This document shows, one piece after another, positions 1 to 5,653 of a stretch of 10,141 bases of DNA. The notes beneath the pieces were generated by a model. It was not told where the DNA came from. It saw nothing but the letters and a program-made list of their open reading frames with translations, and did no database searches. The translations under genes and the position numbers were made by a program. Source of the DNA: Anaerolineae bacterium (lineage in GTDB: Bacteria > Chloroflexota > Anaerolineae > B4-G1); the NCBI GenBank assembly GCA_016783285.1, contig JADHWW010000176.1, forward strand, positions 1 through 10,141, given 5' to 3'. The number at the start of each line of letters is the position of its first letter. Within the stretch, counting starts at the first letter, position 1.

Positions 1-983
1 GACGCTTCGTGGGTTTGCTGGTCCGAAAAGCCCGCGAATCCCTCAGCCAGGTCTTGCCGGACTTGTTGGCCGAAGTCCGCCTCTTGCGCCATCAGGCCAA
101 GGTGCAGGATGCCGACCGCGTGCGTCTGATCTTTGACCGTGGTGGTTACAAGGATTCTCTGTTCCAAGAATTGATGGCCGACCCCGAAGTGAGTTTCGTC
201 GCCATGGCGCGGGCTACCCAACTCAACGTGCGTCAGTGGGAAGCCATTCCTGAAAGCCGCTTTCGTCCCTATCAGCCGGAGGGTGACGACAATCCCAACC
301 TCAAGATTGCCTGCTCCACCACGCGCATCACCGATTGTCAGTACCCCTTGCCCTCGGTCGTCATCCGGGACGACACTCCTGACACCAAGCAACGCTGGCG
401 GGTGCTCTTCTTCGAGAACGCACCAGGTCACCGGCCTCGGGTGGAGACAATCGATGCTGAATATCGGCAGCGGCAGCACCACGAGACGGGCTTCGCCGAG
501 TACGTCCACGCCCTGGTCGGACACAGTCTGCCCAAGGCATATCAGATGTTCCGCGTGCCCAACGAGCAGGGACAAAAGCGCAAGACGATCGCCACAGCCG
601 AGGCTGCCCATAGCCGACAGGCCGTCCACCTGGTTGCCTGGATCAAGTTCCTGACCTTCAACCTGATCAAGGACTTTGGCGCAGCATTGGGCAAGGAGTA
701 CGCCGAGCTGCATGTGGCTACTCCGGTGCGTCGCTACATCATGCGACCGGGACGTTTGTACCTGCACGCTGGCTATCTGATCGTTCAACTTGATCCTTTT
801 CGTGGTGATGTGGCTCTGAATTCGTTCATCCAGCGACTAAACGAACGCCGGTTGCCGATCCCCTGGCTCGGCGGGCTGGTACTGCGCGTCGAAATCGCCG
901 CAAAACCCCAGGGACTGGCGGCGGCGCCCAACATTCTGGGTCAGAGAATACTTGCCAATTCTGGCCCTCCAGGAAGGTTATAG
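1..983 (+). CDS. DDE transposase of an insertion sequence, IS4-like, 5' end outside window
   Basis: C-terminal part of a cut-and-paste transposase with an RNase H-type catalytic core. The frame is open from the left edge, so the GTG at 9 is probably an internal codon and the gene starts upstream. Counting from that GTG, 'FDRGGY' (D43) fits the second catalytic aspartate. 'EYRQRQHHE' (Y152, R155, E159) has the Y-x2-R-x3-E spacing of the IS4-type signature that carries the catalytic glutamate, although the usual lysine seven residues later is absent. The first aspartate would lie in the missing N-terminal part. The rest is basic and rich in R/H/Q, as in transposases. No terminal inverted repeat can be named without the left end; the right end should lie between the stop and the promoter at 1046. 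The IS family is uncertain, and activity cannot be judged from this fragment. Confidence 0.72.
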   Translation, partial: RFVGLLVRKARESLSQVLPDLLAEVRLLRHQAKVQDADRVRLIFDRGGYKDSLFQELMADPEVSFVAMARATQLNVRQWEAIPESRFRPYQPEGDDNPNLKIACSTTRITDCQYPLPSVVIRDDTPDTKQRWRVLFFENAPGHRPRVETIDAEYRQRQHHETGFAEYVHALVGHSLPKAYQMFRVPNEQGQKRKTIATAEAAHSRQAVHLVAWIKFLTFNLIKDFGAALGKEYAELHVATPVRRYIMRPGRLYLHAGYLIVQLDPFRGDVALNSFIQRLNERRLPIPWLGGLVLRVEIAAKPQGLAAAPNILGQRILANSGPPGRL

Positions 984-1045
984 GGAAATCGATGTGTCAA
1001 GAACTTTCCCAAGGAAGTTGAATCAATCAAGAGCAGGTTTTCTGT

Positions 1046-1075
1046 TTGACAGAACGAATCCTCCTCCGGTATAAT
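1046..1075 (+). promoter_or_regulatory. Consensus sigma-70-type promoter of the decayed regulator copy
   Basis: TTGACA (1046-1051) and TATAAT (1070-1075) are both perfect matches to the housekeeping consensus with an 18-bp spacer. Transcription would start near 1082, giving a leader of about 23 nt before the GTG at 1105. The same arrangement and spacer sequence recur at 2367-2396, so the promoter was duplicated with the gene. It should still drive a transcript into the remnants downstream, as far as the hairpin at 2073. Confidence 0.8.
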
Positions 1076-1104
1076 CTAGCTATTCTGTGCCGAGGATAGC
1101 ACCA

Positions 1105-1444
1105 GTGTCCAGCCCACTCCTAACCACCAAACTCTATATCCCTTCCCCCCGCTCCGAACTGGTACCACGTCCGCGCCTGATCGAACGGCTGAACGCGGGT
1201 CTGGATCGCAAACTGACCCTCATCTCCGCCCCAGCCGGCTTTGGCAGGACCACGCTGCTGGGCGAATGGGTTCACGATTTAGAAACCAGGTTTTTCGGAA
1301 AAAACCTGGTTTCTGGCCCGCGCCCGTTTTCTGATGTACCTCGTCGCCGTCTTGCAGACTGTTGACGCCGGCATTGGCAAGGACGTGGAGGATACCGGCG
1401 CGTTTATCCGGGCCTTTACCGGTGATGACCGGTATTGGAAGTAG
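1105..1444 (+). pseudogene. Decayed MalT-like LuxR-family regulator (N-terminal remnant with frameshift and internal deletion)
   Basis: Remnant of an ATP-dependent STAND regulator paralogous to the intact gene at 2425. The first 74 codons (GTG 1105 to about 1326) differ from that gene at 13 positions plus a two-codon gap, about 82% identity. A GAGGA Shine-Dalgarno eight bases upstream and alignment to the intact copy favour GTG 1105 over the in-frame GTG at 1087. The Walker A loop reads APAGFGRTT: the ATP-binding lysine is arginine (R48). Near 1325 the frame shifts, with loss of the 'VAWVSLDEGDNDP' segment. The second frame then reads 'RFLMYLVAVLQTV' and 'GIGKDV', jumps to 'DTGAFIRAFTGDDRY', and stops at TAG 1442. 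Compared with the intact copy this jump skips about 150 residues, including Walker B. No helical-repeat or HTH domain remains, so it cannot act as a regulator. Confidence 0.85.
1281..1314. repeat. Palindromic repeat inside the coding sequence (copy 1)
   Basis: Perfect 15-bp inverted repeat AGAAACCAGGTTTTT / AAAAACCTGGTTTCT around a CGGA loop. In the reading frame it encodes 'ETRFFGKNLVS', placed between Walker A ('GFGRTTLLGEWV') and the strand that normally follows it, a place where MalT-like proteins usually have only a short spacer. The same element is at 2607-2640 in the intact paralogue, so it was probably present before the duplication. It resembles the short interspersed palindromes common in Chloroflexota and cyanobacteria, a comparison made from memory. 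Confidence 0.85.
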
Positions 1445-1450
1445 CCTTAA

Positions 1451-2056
1451 TCCTACTTTCAGAACCCGCTGGCGCTGGGCGCAGACATTGCGATGCACAG
1501 TTGCACAAAGTACCTGGGCGGTCACAGCGACCTGGTGGCCGGGATGCTGGTGGTGAACGACGAACTGTACGAGCCGCTGTTCGAGGCGCGACGCATTACG
1601 GGCGGCATCCTGGGGCCGTTCGACGCCTGGTTGATGTTGCGTGGCGTCAAGACGTTGGCGGTGCGGATGGAGACCCACCAGCGCAACGCCTTCGCCGTGG
1701 CCCGCTTCCTGGAAGGCCACCCGCGCGTGGCGCAGGTCCTCTATCCTGGCCTGGAAAGCCATCCGCAGTACGCCCTGGCCGCCCGGCAGATGCGGGGCTT
1801 TAGCGGCATGGTCACGTTCGAGGTCAAGGGAGGGCACGAAGCGGCGCGCAAATTCGTGCAAGCTCTGCGCCTGGTCACGTCAGCGGTGAGCCTGGGCGGC
1901 GTCGAGTCACTGGTCGAAATTCCGCACGACTTGACCCACCAGGTGATGCAGGGTACGACCATAGCCATCAGCCCGGCGATGATCCGTCTGTCCATCGGCC
2001 TGGAGCACGCCGACGACCTGATCGCCGACCTGGACCAGGCGTTGGCTGCCGTCTGA
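1451..2056 (+). pseudogene. Cystathionine gamma-synthase/lyase family enzyme, C-terminal half only
   Basis: Remnant of a PLP-dependent Cys/Met-metabolism enzyme (fold type I), a family that joins or cleaves cystathionine and related thioethers. From 1451 the frame reads 'SYFQNPLALGADIAMHSCTKYLGGHSD', the family block around the Schiff-base lysine (K codon 1508-1510). Further family blocks follow: 'GPFDAWLMLRGVKTL', 'RMETHQRNA', 'LYPGLESHP', 'SLGGVESLVEIP' and the C-terminal 'IRLSIGLEHADDLIADL'. Only about 201 of the usual 380-400 residues remain. An in-frame TAA lies directly upstream (1448-1450), and the only ATG before the lysine (1493) is five codons from it. The N-terminal half with the cofactor phosphate-binding and tyrosine residues is gone, replaced by the regulator remnant. 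The C-terminal half has no stop or frameshift, so the loss looks fairly recent. Synthase versus lyase cannot be decided. Confidence 0.85.
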
Positions 2057-2072
2057 TTGAAATGCACCCAGA

Positions 2073-2102
2073 GGCGCAGGGGATTACCCCCTGTGCCCTT
2101 TT
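2073..2102 (+). terminator. Intrinsic terminator after the PLP-enzyme remnant
   Basis: A 10-bp GC-rich stem (2073-2082 with 2088-2097, one G-T wobble) closes a five-base loop ATTAC and is followed by CTTTT. It lies 16 bases after the stop at 2056, as expected for the former enzyme gene, and should end transcripts from the 1046 promoter. Confidence 0.65.
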
Positions 2103-2103
2103 G

Positions 2104-2112
2104 TGGTACACT
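2104..2112 (+). promoter_or_regulatory. Possible extended -10 promoter for the small membrane gene
   Basis: TGG-TACACT gives an extended -10 (TGn) element with a five-of-six -10 hexamer. The -35 position (2084-2089, TTACCC) is weak and overlaps the preceding terminator hairpin. The start point would be near 2119, giving a 65-nt leader to ATG 2184. The layout resembles TGG-TATACT at 5378, upstream of the Rph operon. Confidence 0.4.
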
Positions 2113-2119
2113 GAGTACG

Positions 2120-2137
2120 GGCGACCAACGGGTCGCC
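2120..2137 (+). other. Leader hairpin before the small membrane gene
   Basis: GGCGACC pairs with GGTCGCC across an AACG tetraloop, a perfect 7-bp stem that would sit at the extreme 5' end of the transcript predicted from the 2104 promoter. It is not followed by a T tract, so it is more likely to affect mRNA stability than termination. No riboswitch family is recognised. Confidence 0.4.
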
Positions 2138-2183
2138 GGTGATCCAGCGTTGAGTGCAGTTTGGACAAACGGAGACGGCTGAG

Positions 2184-2339
2184 ATGATTGAACTCGAGAG
2201 TCTGCAAAAGGTCATTCGATTCGTTTGCCTGGAAAACGTGCCGTGGGGCCAAGTCCTGGTGAATCTGGGCAGCGTGTTGGGGGTCTCCCTGCTGCTCTAT
2301 GGGGTCGTGGTCTGGAAGGTGCGCCGGTCGGATCGGTAG
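2184..2339 (+). CDS. Small single-pass membrane protein, 51 aa, unknown function
   Basis: I do not recognise this gene. ATG 2184 is chosen over the in-frame GTG at 2154 because GGAG lies nine bases upstream of it. The product begins with a short acidic/amphipathic stretch ('MIELESLQKVIRF'). One strongly hydrophobic segment follows ('VLVNLGSVLGVSLLLYGVVVW', about residues 23-43), then a basic tail KVRRSDR, which by the positive-inside rule puts the C-terminus in the cytoplasm. The hydrophobic helix followed by W-x-x-R-R-S-D-R resembles the extreme C-terminus of ABC-2-type permeases, so this could be a remnant of such a gene rather than an independent peptide. It sits alone between the terminator at 2073 and the regulator promoter at 2367, with a possible promoter of its own. 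Confidence 0.45.
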   Translation: MIELESLQKVIRFVCLENVPWGQVLVNLGSVLGVSLLLYGVVVWKVRRSDR

Positions 2340-2366
2340 TTCGTTGATGTGGTTGGGCTCTTCGTT

Positions 2367-2396
2367 TGACAAAACGAATCCTCCTCCAGTATAATC
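2367..2396 (+). promoter_or_regulatory. Consensus sigma-70-type promoter of the intact MalT-like regulator
   Basis: TTGACA (2367-2372), an 18-bp spacer and TATAAT (2391-2396), both hexamers perfect. The expected start is near 2403 and the leader about 22 nt. The stretch from about 2361 to the start codon closely matches the stretch upstream of the decayed copy, with one indel in the leader. Such a strong core promoter suggests constitutive expression, with activity set by ligand and ATP binding to the protein, as in MalT. No operator-like repeat is evident next to it. Confidence 0.82.
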
Positions 2397-2424
2397 CAGC
2401 TATCCTGTAGCAAGGATAGCGCCA

Positions 2425-5262
2425 GTGTCCAGCCCGCTCCTGAAAACCAAACTCTATATCCCTCCCGTCCGGCCGGAGGTGGTGCCGCGCCCGCGCTTGA
2501 TTGAGCGGTTGAACGCCAGGCTCCTTCACAAGCGCAATCTCACCCTCATCTCCGCCCCGGCCGGCTTCGGCAAGACCACGCTGCTGAGCGAATGGGTCTC
2601 CCATTTAGAAACCAGGTTTTTAGGAAAAAACCTGGTTTCTGGCCCGCGCCCACCCGTCGCCTGGGTCTCGCTGGACGAAGGCGACAATGACCCAATACGC
2701 TTCTGGGCCTACTTCGTCGCTGCCCTGCGGACGCTTGCCCTGAGCCAGGTAGAAGGGATTGAGGCGCACATCGGGGAAGGGGTACTGAGCGCGTTCCAGG
2801 CCCCTCAATTACCACCGATTGAAGCGGTTCTGACGACCCTGATCAACGAGATCGCGGCTGTCCCCCAAGGCGACCACGAGGGTCACCTCTATGTCCTCAT
2901 CCTTGATGACTACCATCTCATCACCGCCCAACCGATCCACGATGCCCTCACCTTTCTGCTCAATCACCTGCCGGGCAATATGCACCTGGTCATCGCCACC
3001 CGCGCCGACCCGCCCCTGCCGCTGGCCCGGCTGCGCGGTCGAGGGCAATTGACGGAACTGCGCTTGACCGACCTGCGCTTCACACCGGACGAAGCGGCGG
3101 CTTTCCTCAACCAGGTGATGGGTCTGGGCCTTGCGGCTGATGACGTCGCCGCGCTGGCCTCCCGCACCGAAGGGTGGATTGCGGGGCTGCAAATGGCAGC
3201 GGTCTCAATGCAGGGGCAGGATGACGTCACCGGTTTCATCCAGGCCTTCACGGGCAGTGACCGATACATCCTGGACTATCTGGTTGAAGAAGTCCTTCAG
3301 CGTCAACCCGATAGCGTCCAGACCTTCTTGCTCCAGACGGCCATCCTGGATCGCTTGACCGGCCCCTTGTGCGACGCTGTTTTGCGAATCAGCGAATCAG
3401 CGAATCAGCGACTTGTTGACTCGCCGACTCGCTTTCTCGCTGACTCGCTGACTCGCTCATTCGCTGACTCGCAAGTCATGCTGGAGTACCTGGAACGTAA
3501 TAATCTCTTTGTCGTCCCCTTGGACAACGAGCGGCGTTGGTATCGCTACCACCGTCTCTTCGCCGACCTGCTGCGCCAGCGCTTGCAACAAACACAACCG
3601 GACCTTGTGCCAACGTTGCACCGCCGGGCCAGCGAGTGGTTCGAGCAGAATGGCCTGATGGCTCAGGCGATAGAGCACACGCTGAGTGCGGAGAATCTGG
3701 GGCGGGCGGGGGGCCTGATCGAGCAGGCTGCCGAAGCGACCCTGATGCGCAGCGAGATCGCCACCCTCCTCCGTTGGGTAGATGCGTTGCCCGACGAACT
3801 GGTGCGCGACCGGCCCCAATTGTGCGTCTATCATGCCTGGGCGCTGCTGTTCGGCGGTCACCCGCTGGATGCCGTCGAAGCGCGGCTACGGGACGTGGAG
3901 GACGACGCTGGCCTCAGCCCCGGCAAAGCGGCTGCCTTGCGCGCGCTCGTCGCTCTCTTCCAAAGTCAGATACCCCGCGCCGCTGAACTGTCTCGCCGGG
4001 CGTTGGAGCAGTTGCCCGAAGATGACGTGTTCCTGCGCGGCTTTGCCACCTTGTTATTGGGCATCTCCCACATGGTGGATGGCGACATGGTGGCCGCCCG
4101 TCAGTCCCTGGAAGAGATCGCCCGGAGGAGTCAAGAGGCCGGCAATGTGATGCTCGCCGTGATGGTGATGTGTAGCCTGGCTGAACTGCATAAGCGACAG
4201 GGGCAACTTGACAAAGCGGCGGCGATGTACCAACAGGCGCTGGAATTGGCCGTTGATGGACAGGGGCGGCGACTTCCCATCGCCGGCGAGGCGCTGATGG
4301 GGTTGGGCGAACTGGAGCGAGAATGGAACGACCTCGAGGCTGCGGTGCGCTATCTCACCGCAGGTATCGAATTCACCGGGAAATGGGGAGAGATCGGGGC
4401 CATTGACGGCTACATCTCTCTGGCGCACGTCAGGCAAGCACAAGGGGACGCGGACAGCGCTCAGGAACTGCTCCGCAAGGCATGGCAACTCGCGCTCCAA
4501 TTCGACGCCACCGAAATGGACGATGATCTCGTGGCCGCGCACCAGGCGCGCCTCTGGGTCGCACAGGGCAACCTCGAAGCGGCTAGACGCTGGGCCGAGG
4601 AGCGAGAACTGACGGTGGATGCCAGCCTGGCCGAACTGGAAGAGAGGGTCAGTAGTGTCTCCTTCCGTAGCCACCGGCGGCGTACTGCTGAATACCTCAC
4701 GCTGGTACGGGTGTTGATCGCTCAGAAACGATGTGACGAAGCCCTGGCGCTATTGGAACCACTGCTGGCGATAGCGGAACGATGGGGACTGAACGAACGC
4801 GTGATCAAAGTCCAGATTCTCAAAGCGTTGGCCTGCCACGCGCAGGGCGATATTGCGCAGGCGCTGGCCGCTCTGGAACGCGCCCTATCCCTCGCCGAGC
4901 CGGCGGGCTACGTGCGCGTCTTTGTGGACGAAGGCGAGCCGATGGCGCGGTTGCTCTACCGGGCCGCCGCGCGCGGAATCGCGCCGGAGTACGCTGGGCG
5001 GCTGCTGGCGGCGTTCCCCGCTTTGGAACCGGCAGCACAGGAGCCGCAGGCGGATATGGTCGAACCCCTGAGCGAGCGCGAGTTGGAGGTGCTCCGACTC
5101 ATCGCCGAGGGGCTGTCCAACCAGGAAATCGCCCGACGACTCTTCCTCTCGCTATCCACAGTCAAATGGCACACCAGCAACATCTATGGCAAACTGGGCG
5201 TCAAGAACCGGACACAGTCGGTGGCCAAAGCCAGGTCGTTGGATATTCTCCCCACTGCTTGA
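2425..5262 (+). CDS. MalT-like, ATP-dependent LuxR-family transcriptional regulator (945 aa)
   Basis: Large cytoplasmic STAND-class regulator. In this family ATP and an inducer drive oligomerisation, and a C-terminal HTH activates promoters. The start is GTG 2425 with AAGGA eight bases upstream. N-terminal block 'TKLYIPPVRPEVVPRPRLIERLN' (7-30); Walker A APAGFGKTT (K50); Walker B 'VLILDDYHLI' (157-166, D161/D162); 'GFIQAFTGSDRYILDYLVEEVL' (270-291); 'RRWYRYHRLFADLLRQRL' (370-387); TPR-like helical repeats about 395-870; LuxR HTH 'LSERELEVLRLIAEGLSNQEIARRL' through 'STVKWHTSNIYGKLGVKNRTQ' (882-931). Length is close to the usual 900 for MalT. Unusually, three stretches are repeat-derived: residues about 61-75 (palindrome), about 104-111 (22-nt repeat) and about 320-350 (octamer array). 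All keep the frame and no nucleotide-binding motif is hit, so the gene looks functional. The inducer is unknown. The operon starting at 5423 is the nearest candidate target. Confidence 0.93.
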   Translation: MSSPLLKTKLYIPPVRPEVVPRPRLIERLNARLLHKRNLTLISAPAGFGKTTLLSEWVSHLETRFLGKNLVSGPRPPVAWVSLDEGDNDPIRFWAYFVAALRTLALSQVEGIEAHIGEGVLSAFQAPQLPPIEAVLTTLINEIAAVPQGDHEGHLYVLILDDYHLITAQPIHDALTFLLNHLPGNMHLVIATRADPPLPLARLRGRGQLTELRLTDLRFTPDEAAAFLNQVMGLGLAADDVAALASRTEGWIAGLQMAAVSMQGQDDVTGFIQAFTGSDRYILDYLVEEVLQRQPDSVQTFLLQTAILDRLTGPLCDAVLRISESANQRLVDSPTRFLADSLTRSFADSQVMLEYLERNNLFVVPLDNERRWYRYHRLFADLLRQRLQQTQPDLVPTLHRRASEWFEQNGLMAQAIEHTLSAENLGRAGGLIEQAAEATLMRSEIATLLRWVDALPDELVRDRPQLCVYHAWALLFGGHPLDAVEARLRDVEDDAGLSPGKAAALRALVALFQSQIPRAAELSRRALEQLPEDDVFLRGFATLLLGISHMVDGDMVAARQSLEEIARRSQEAGNVMLAVMVMCSLAELHKRQGQLDKAAAMYQQALELAVDGQGRRLPIAGEALMGLGELEREWNDLEAAVRYLTAGIEFTGKWGEIGAIDGYISLAHVRQAQGDADSAQELLRKAWQLALQFDATEMDDDLVAAHQARLWVAQGNLEAARRWAEERELTVDASLAELEERVSSVSFRSHRRRTAEYLTLVRVLIAQKRCDEALALLEPLLAIAERWGLNERVIKVQILKALACHAQGDIAQALAALERALSLAEPAGYVRVFVDEGEPMARLLYRAAARGIAPEYAGRLLAAFPALEPAAQEPQADMVEPLSERELEVLRLIAEGLSNQEIARRLFLSLSTVKWHTSNIYGKLGVKNRTQSVAKARSLDILPTA
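2607..2640. repeat. Palindromic repeat inside the coding sequence (copy 2)
   Basis: Arms AGAAACCAGGTTTTT (2607-2621) and AAAAACCTGGTTTCT (2626-2640), a perfect 15-bp stem around AGGA. In frame it encodes 'ETRFLGKNLVS', about ten codons after the Walker A lysine of the intact regulator. It is identical in both arms to 1281-1314, while nearby codons differ between the two copies. Confidence 0.87.
2736..2757 (-). repeat. 22-nt interspersed repeat, copy in the regulator (inverted orientation)
   Basis: Reads TGCCCTGAGCC-AGGTAGAAGGG. Its reverse complement matches 8926-8947 at 20 of 22 positions. It lies in the regulator as 'ALSQVEG'. The decayed paralogue reads 'LQTV' followed by 'DAGIG' at this point, where the intact copy has about eight more residues ('LRT-LALSQVEGI-EAHIG'), so this copy arrived in frame, most simply after the gene duplication. 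It resembles the CCTTCGAC...GCTCAGG repeats seen in many Chloroflexota genomes (from memory). Confidence 0.75.
3384..3472. repeat. Octamer array with inverted arms inside the regulator gene
   Basis: The left arm has three tandem GCGAATCA units (3384-3407). After a short spacer, six octamers of the form TCGCTGAC run from 3421 to 3468 (variants TCGCCGAC, TCGCTTTC, TCGCTCAT). The right-arm units are near reverse complements of the left-arm units, so the segment can fold into a long hairpin. An 8-base unit is not a multiple of three, so the reading frame rotates through it and gives a Ser/Arg/Asp-rich stretch, 'RISESANQRLVDSPTRFLAD' onward (about residues 321-350). This falls between the end of the ATPase region ('LTGPLCDAV') and 'VMLEYLERNNLFVVPL', where relatives as I remember them have fewer than ten residues. 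Confidence 0.82.
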
Positions 5263-5289
5263 GTGTGACCATCATAGGCAAAGGCAATC

Positions 5290-5323
5290 AGTCCCGGATA
5301 GCGCGTCTGGGGCTGTTCTTTTT
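5290..5323 (+). terminator. Intrinsic terminator after the MalT-like regulator
   Basis: A stem of about ten pairs, some G-T, is formed by 5290-5299 with 5305-5314 around a five-base loop. The T-rich tract TTCTTTTT (5316-5323) follows one base after the stem. It begins 28 bases after the regulator stop codon, so the regulator is a single-gene transcript and the downstream genes need their own promoter. Confidence 0.55.
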
Positions 5324-5327
5324 CCGC

Positions 5328-5370
5328 CAACTGTACCCCAACCATACTTTCGTCTGGTCTCAACCGTACC
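5328..5370 (+). promoter_or_regulatory. Three phased direct repeats, candidate activator operator
   Basis: CAACTGTACC (5328-5337), CAACCATACT (5339-5348) and CAACCGTACC (5361-5370) share CAACYRTACY. Their start-to-start distances are 11 and 22 bases, one and two helical turns, so all three face the same side of the DNA. The last copy covers the weak -35 position of the 5378 promoter and ends eight bases before its TGG. This is the layout expected for an activator that replaces -35 recognition, and MalT itself binds directly repeated short sites. That the neighbouring regulator binds here is inference. Confidence 0.5.
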
Positions 5371-5377
5371 TGTTTGG

Positions 5378-5386
5378 TGGTATACT
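5378..5386 (+). promoter_or_regulatory. Extended -10 promoter of the Rph-type operon
   Basis: TGG-TATACT: TGn extension plus a five-of-six -10 hexamer. The -35 position (5358-5363, TCTCAA) does not match the consensus, which fits an activator-dependent promoter. Transcription would start near 5393, about 30 nt before ATG 5423, and cover the small gene and both Rph-type genes. Confidence 0.55.
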
Positions 5387-5422
5387 GACTGTGTAACTAC
5401 GATCTGAGTGGAGAGGATGCCA

Positions 5423-5653
5423 ATGAAACAACATCCTGACCCAAATGGGCTGATGACTTACCAGATTCAAGTACAGGGAAGACTCGACGAAGACTGGTCG
5501 GACTGGTTCAGCGGTATGACGGTCACGTTTGAGAGCGGCGTCACCACGCTCACCGGCCCCGTGGCCGACCAGGCCGCCCTGCGCGGGATACTGACCAGGA
5601 TTTGGGACTTGAACCTAACATTGCTCTCTGTTACCAGAGGAGGTGCACTGTGA
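5423..5653 (+). CDS. Conserved-looking small protein, 76 aa, first gene of the Rph-type operon
   Basis: Cytoplasmic, acidic, with no signal peptide or membrane segment. I recall this type ('TYQIQVQGRLDEDWSDWFSGM', then 'TTLTGPVADQAALRGILTRIWDLNLTLLSV') as a recurring uncharacterised small protein in Chloroflexota. I know no biochemical function for it. The pattern suggests an alpha/beta fold: a strand with the QVQG turn, a Trp-rich loop, two short strands and a helix over 'DQAALRGILTRIWDLN'. ATG 5423 is chosen because GGAGAGG ends six bases upstream; GTG 5408 and ATG 5417 overlap or crowd that site, and ATG 5453 has no clear one. Its stop overlaps the next start by four bases (GTGA), so it is translationally coupled to the Rph-type enzyme and may act with it, for instance as an accessory or regulatory subunit (inference). 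Confidence 0.8.
   Translation: MKQHPDPNGLMTYQIQVQGRLDEDWSDWFSGMTVTFESGVTTLTGPVADQAALRGILTRIWDLNLTLLSVTRGGAL

Noticed and set aside
984..1045. IS terminal inverted repeat or terminator after the transposase
   Set aside because: GGGAAA/TTTCCC and AACTT/AAGTT partial hairpins are present, but there is no T tract, and the left IS end needed to prove a terminal repeat is outside the window.
1087..1107. GTG at 1087 as the start of the decayed regulator
   Set aside because: The intact paralogue has GTA at the equivalent place and starts at the GTG matching 1105, which also has a Shine-Dalgarno at the right distance.
1220..1861. Long reverse-strand open frame (213 codons) across the regulator and PLP-enzyme remnants
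   Set aside because: The forward strand has clear family motifs for both remnants through this stretch. The reverse product has no recognisable domain and is rich in R/H/Q, typical of an antisense frame in GC-rich DNA.
1493..2056. A functional short PLP enzyme starting at ATG 1493
   Set aside because: It would begin five codons before the Schiff-base lysine and lack the whole N-terminal cofactor-binding half. Family homology also continues upstream of the ATG to 1451.
3384..3472. CRISPR array
   Set aside because: Units are only 8 bases, without spacers, lie within an open reading frame and have inverted arms.
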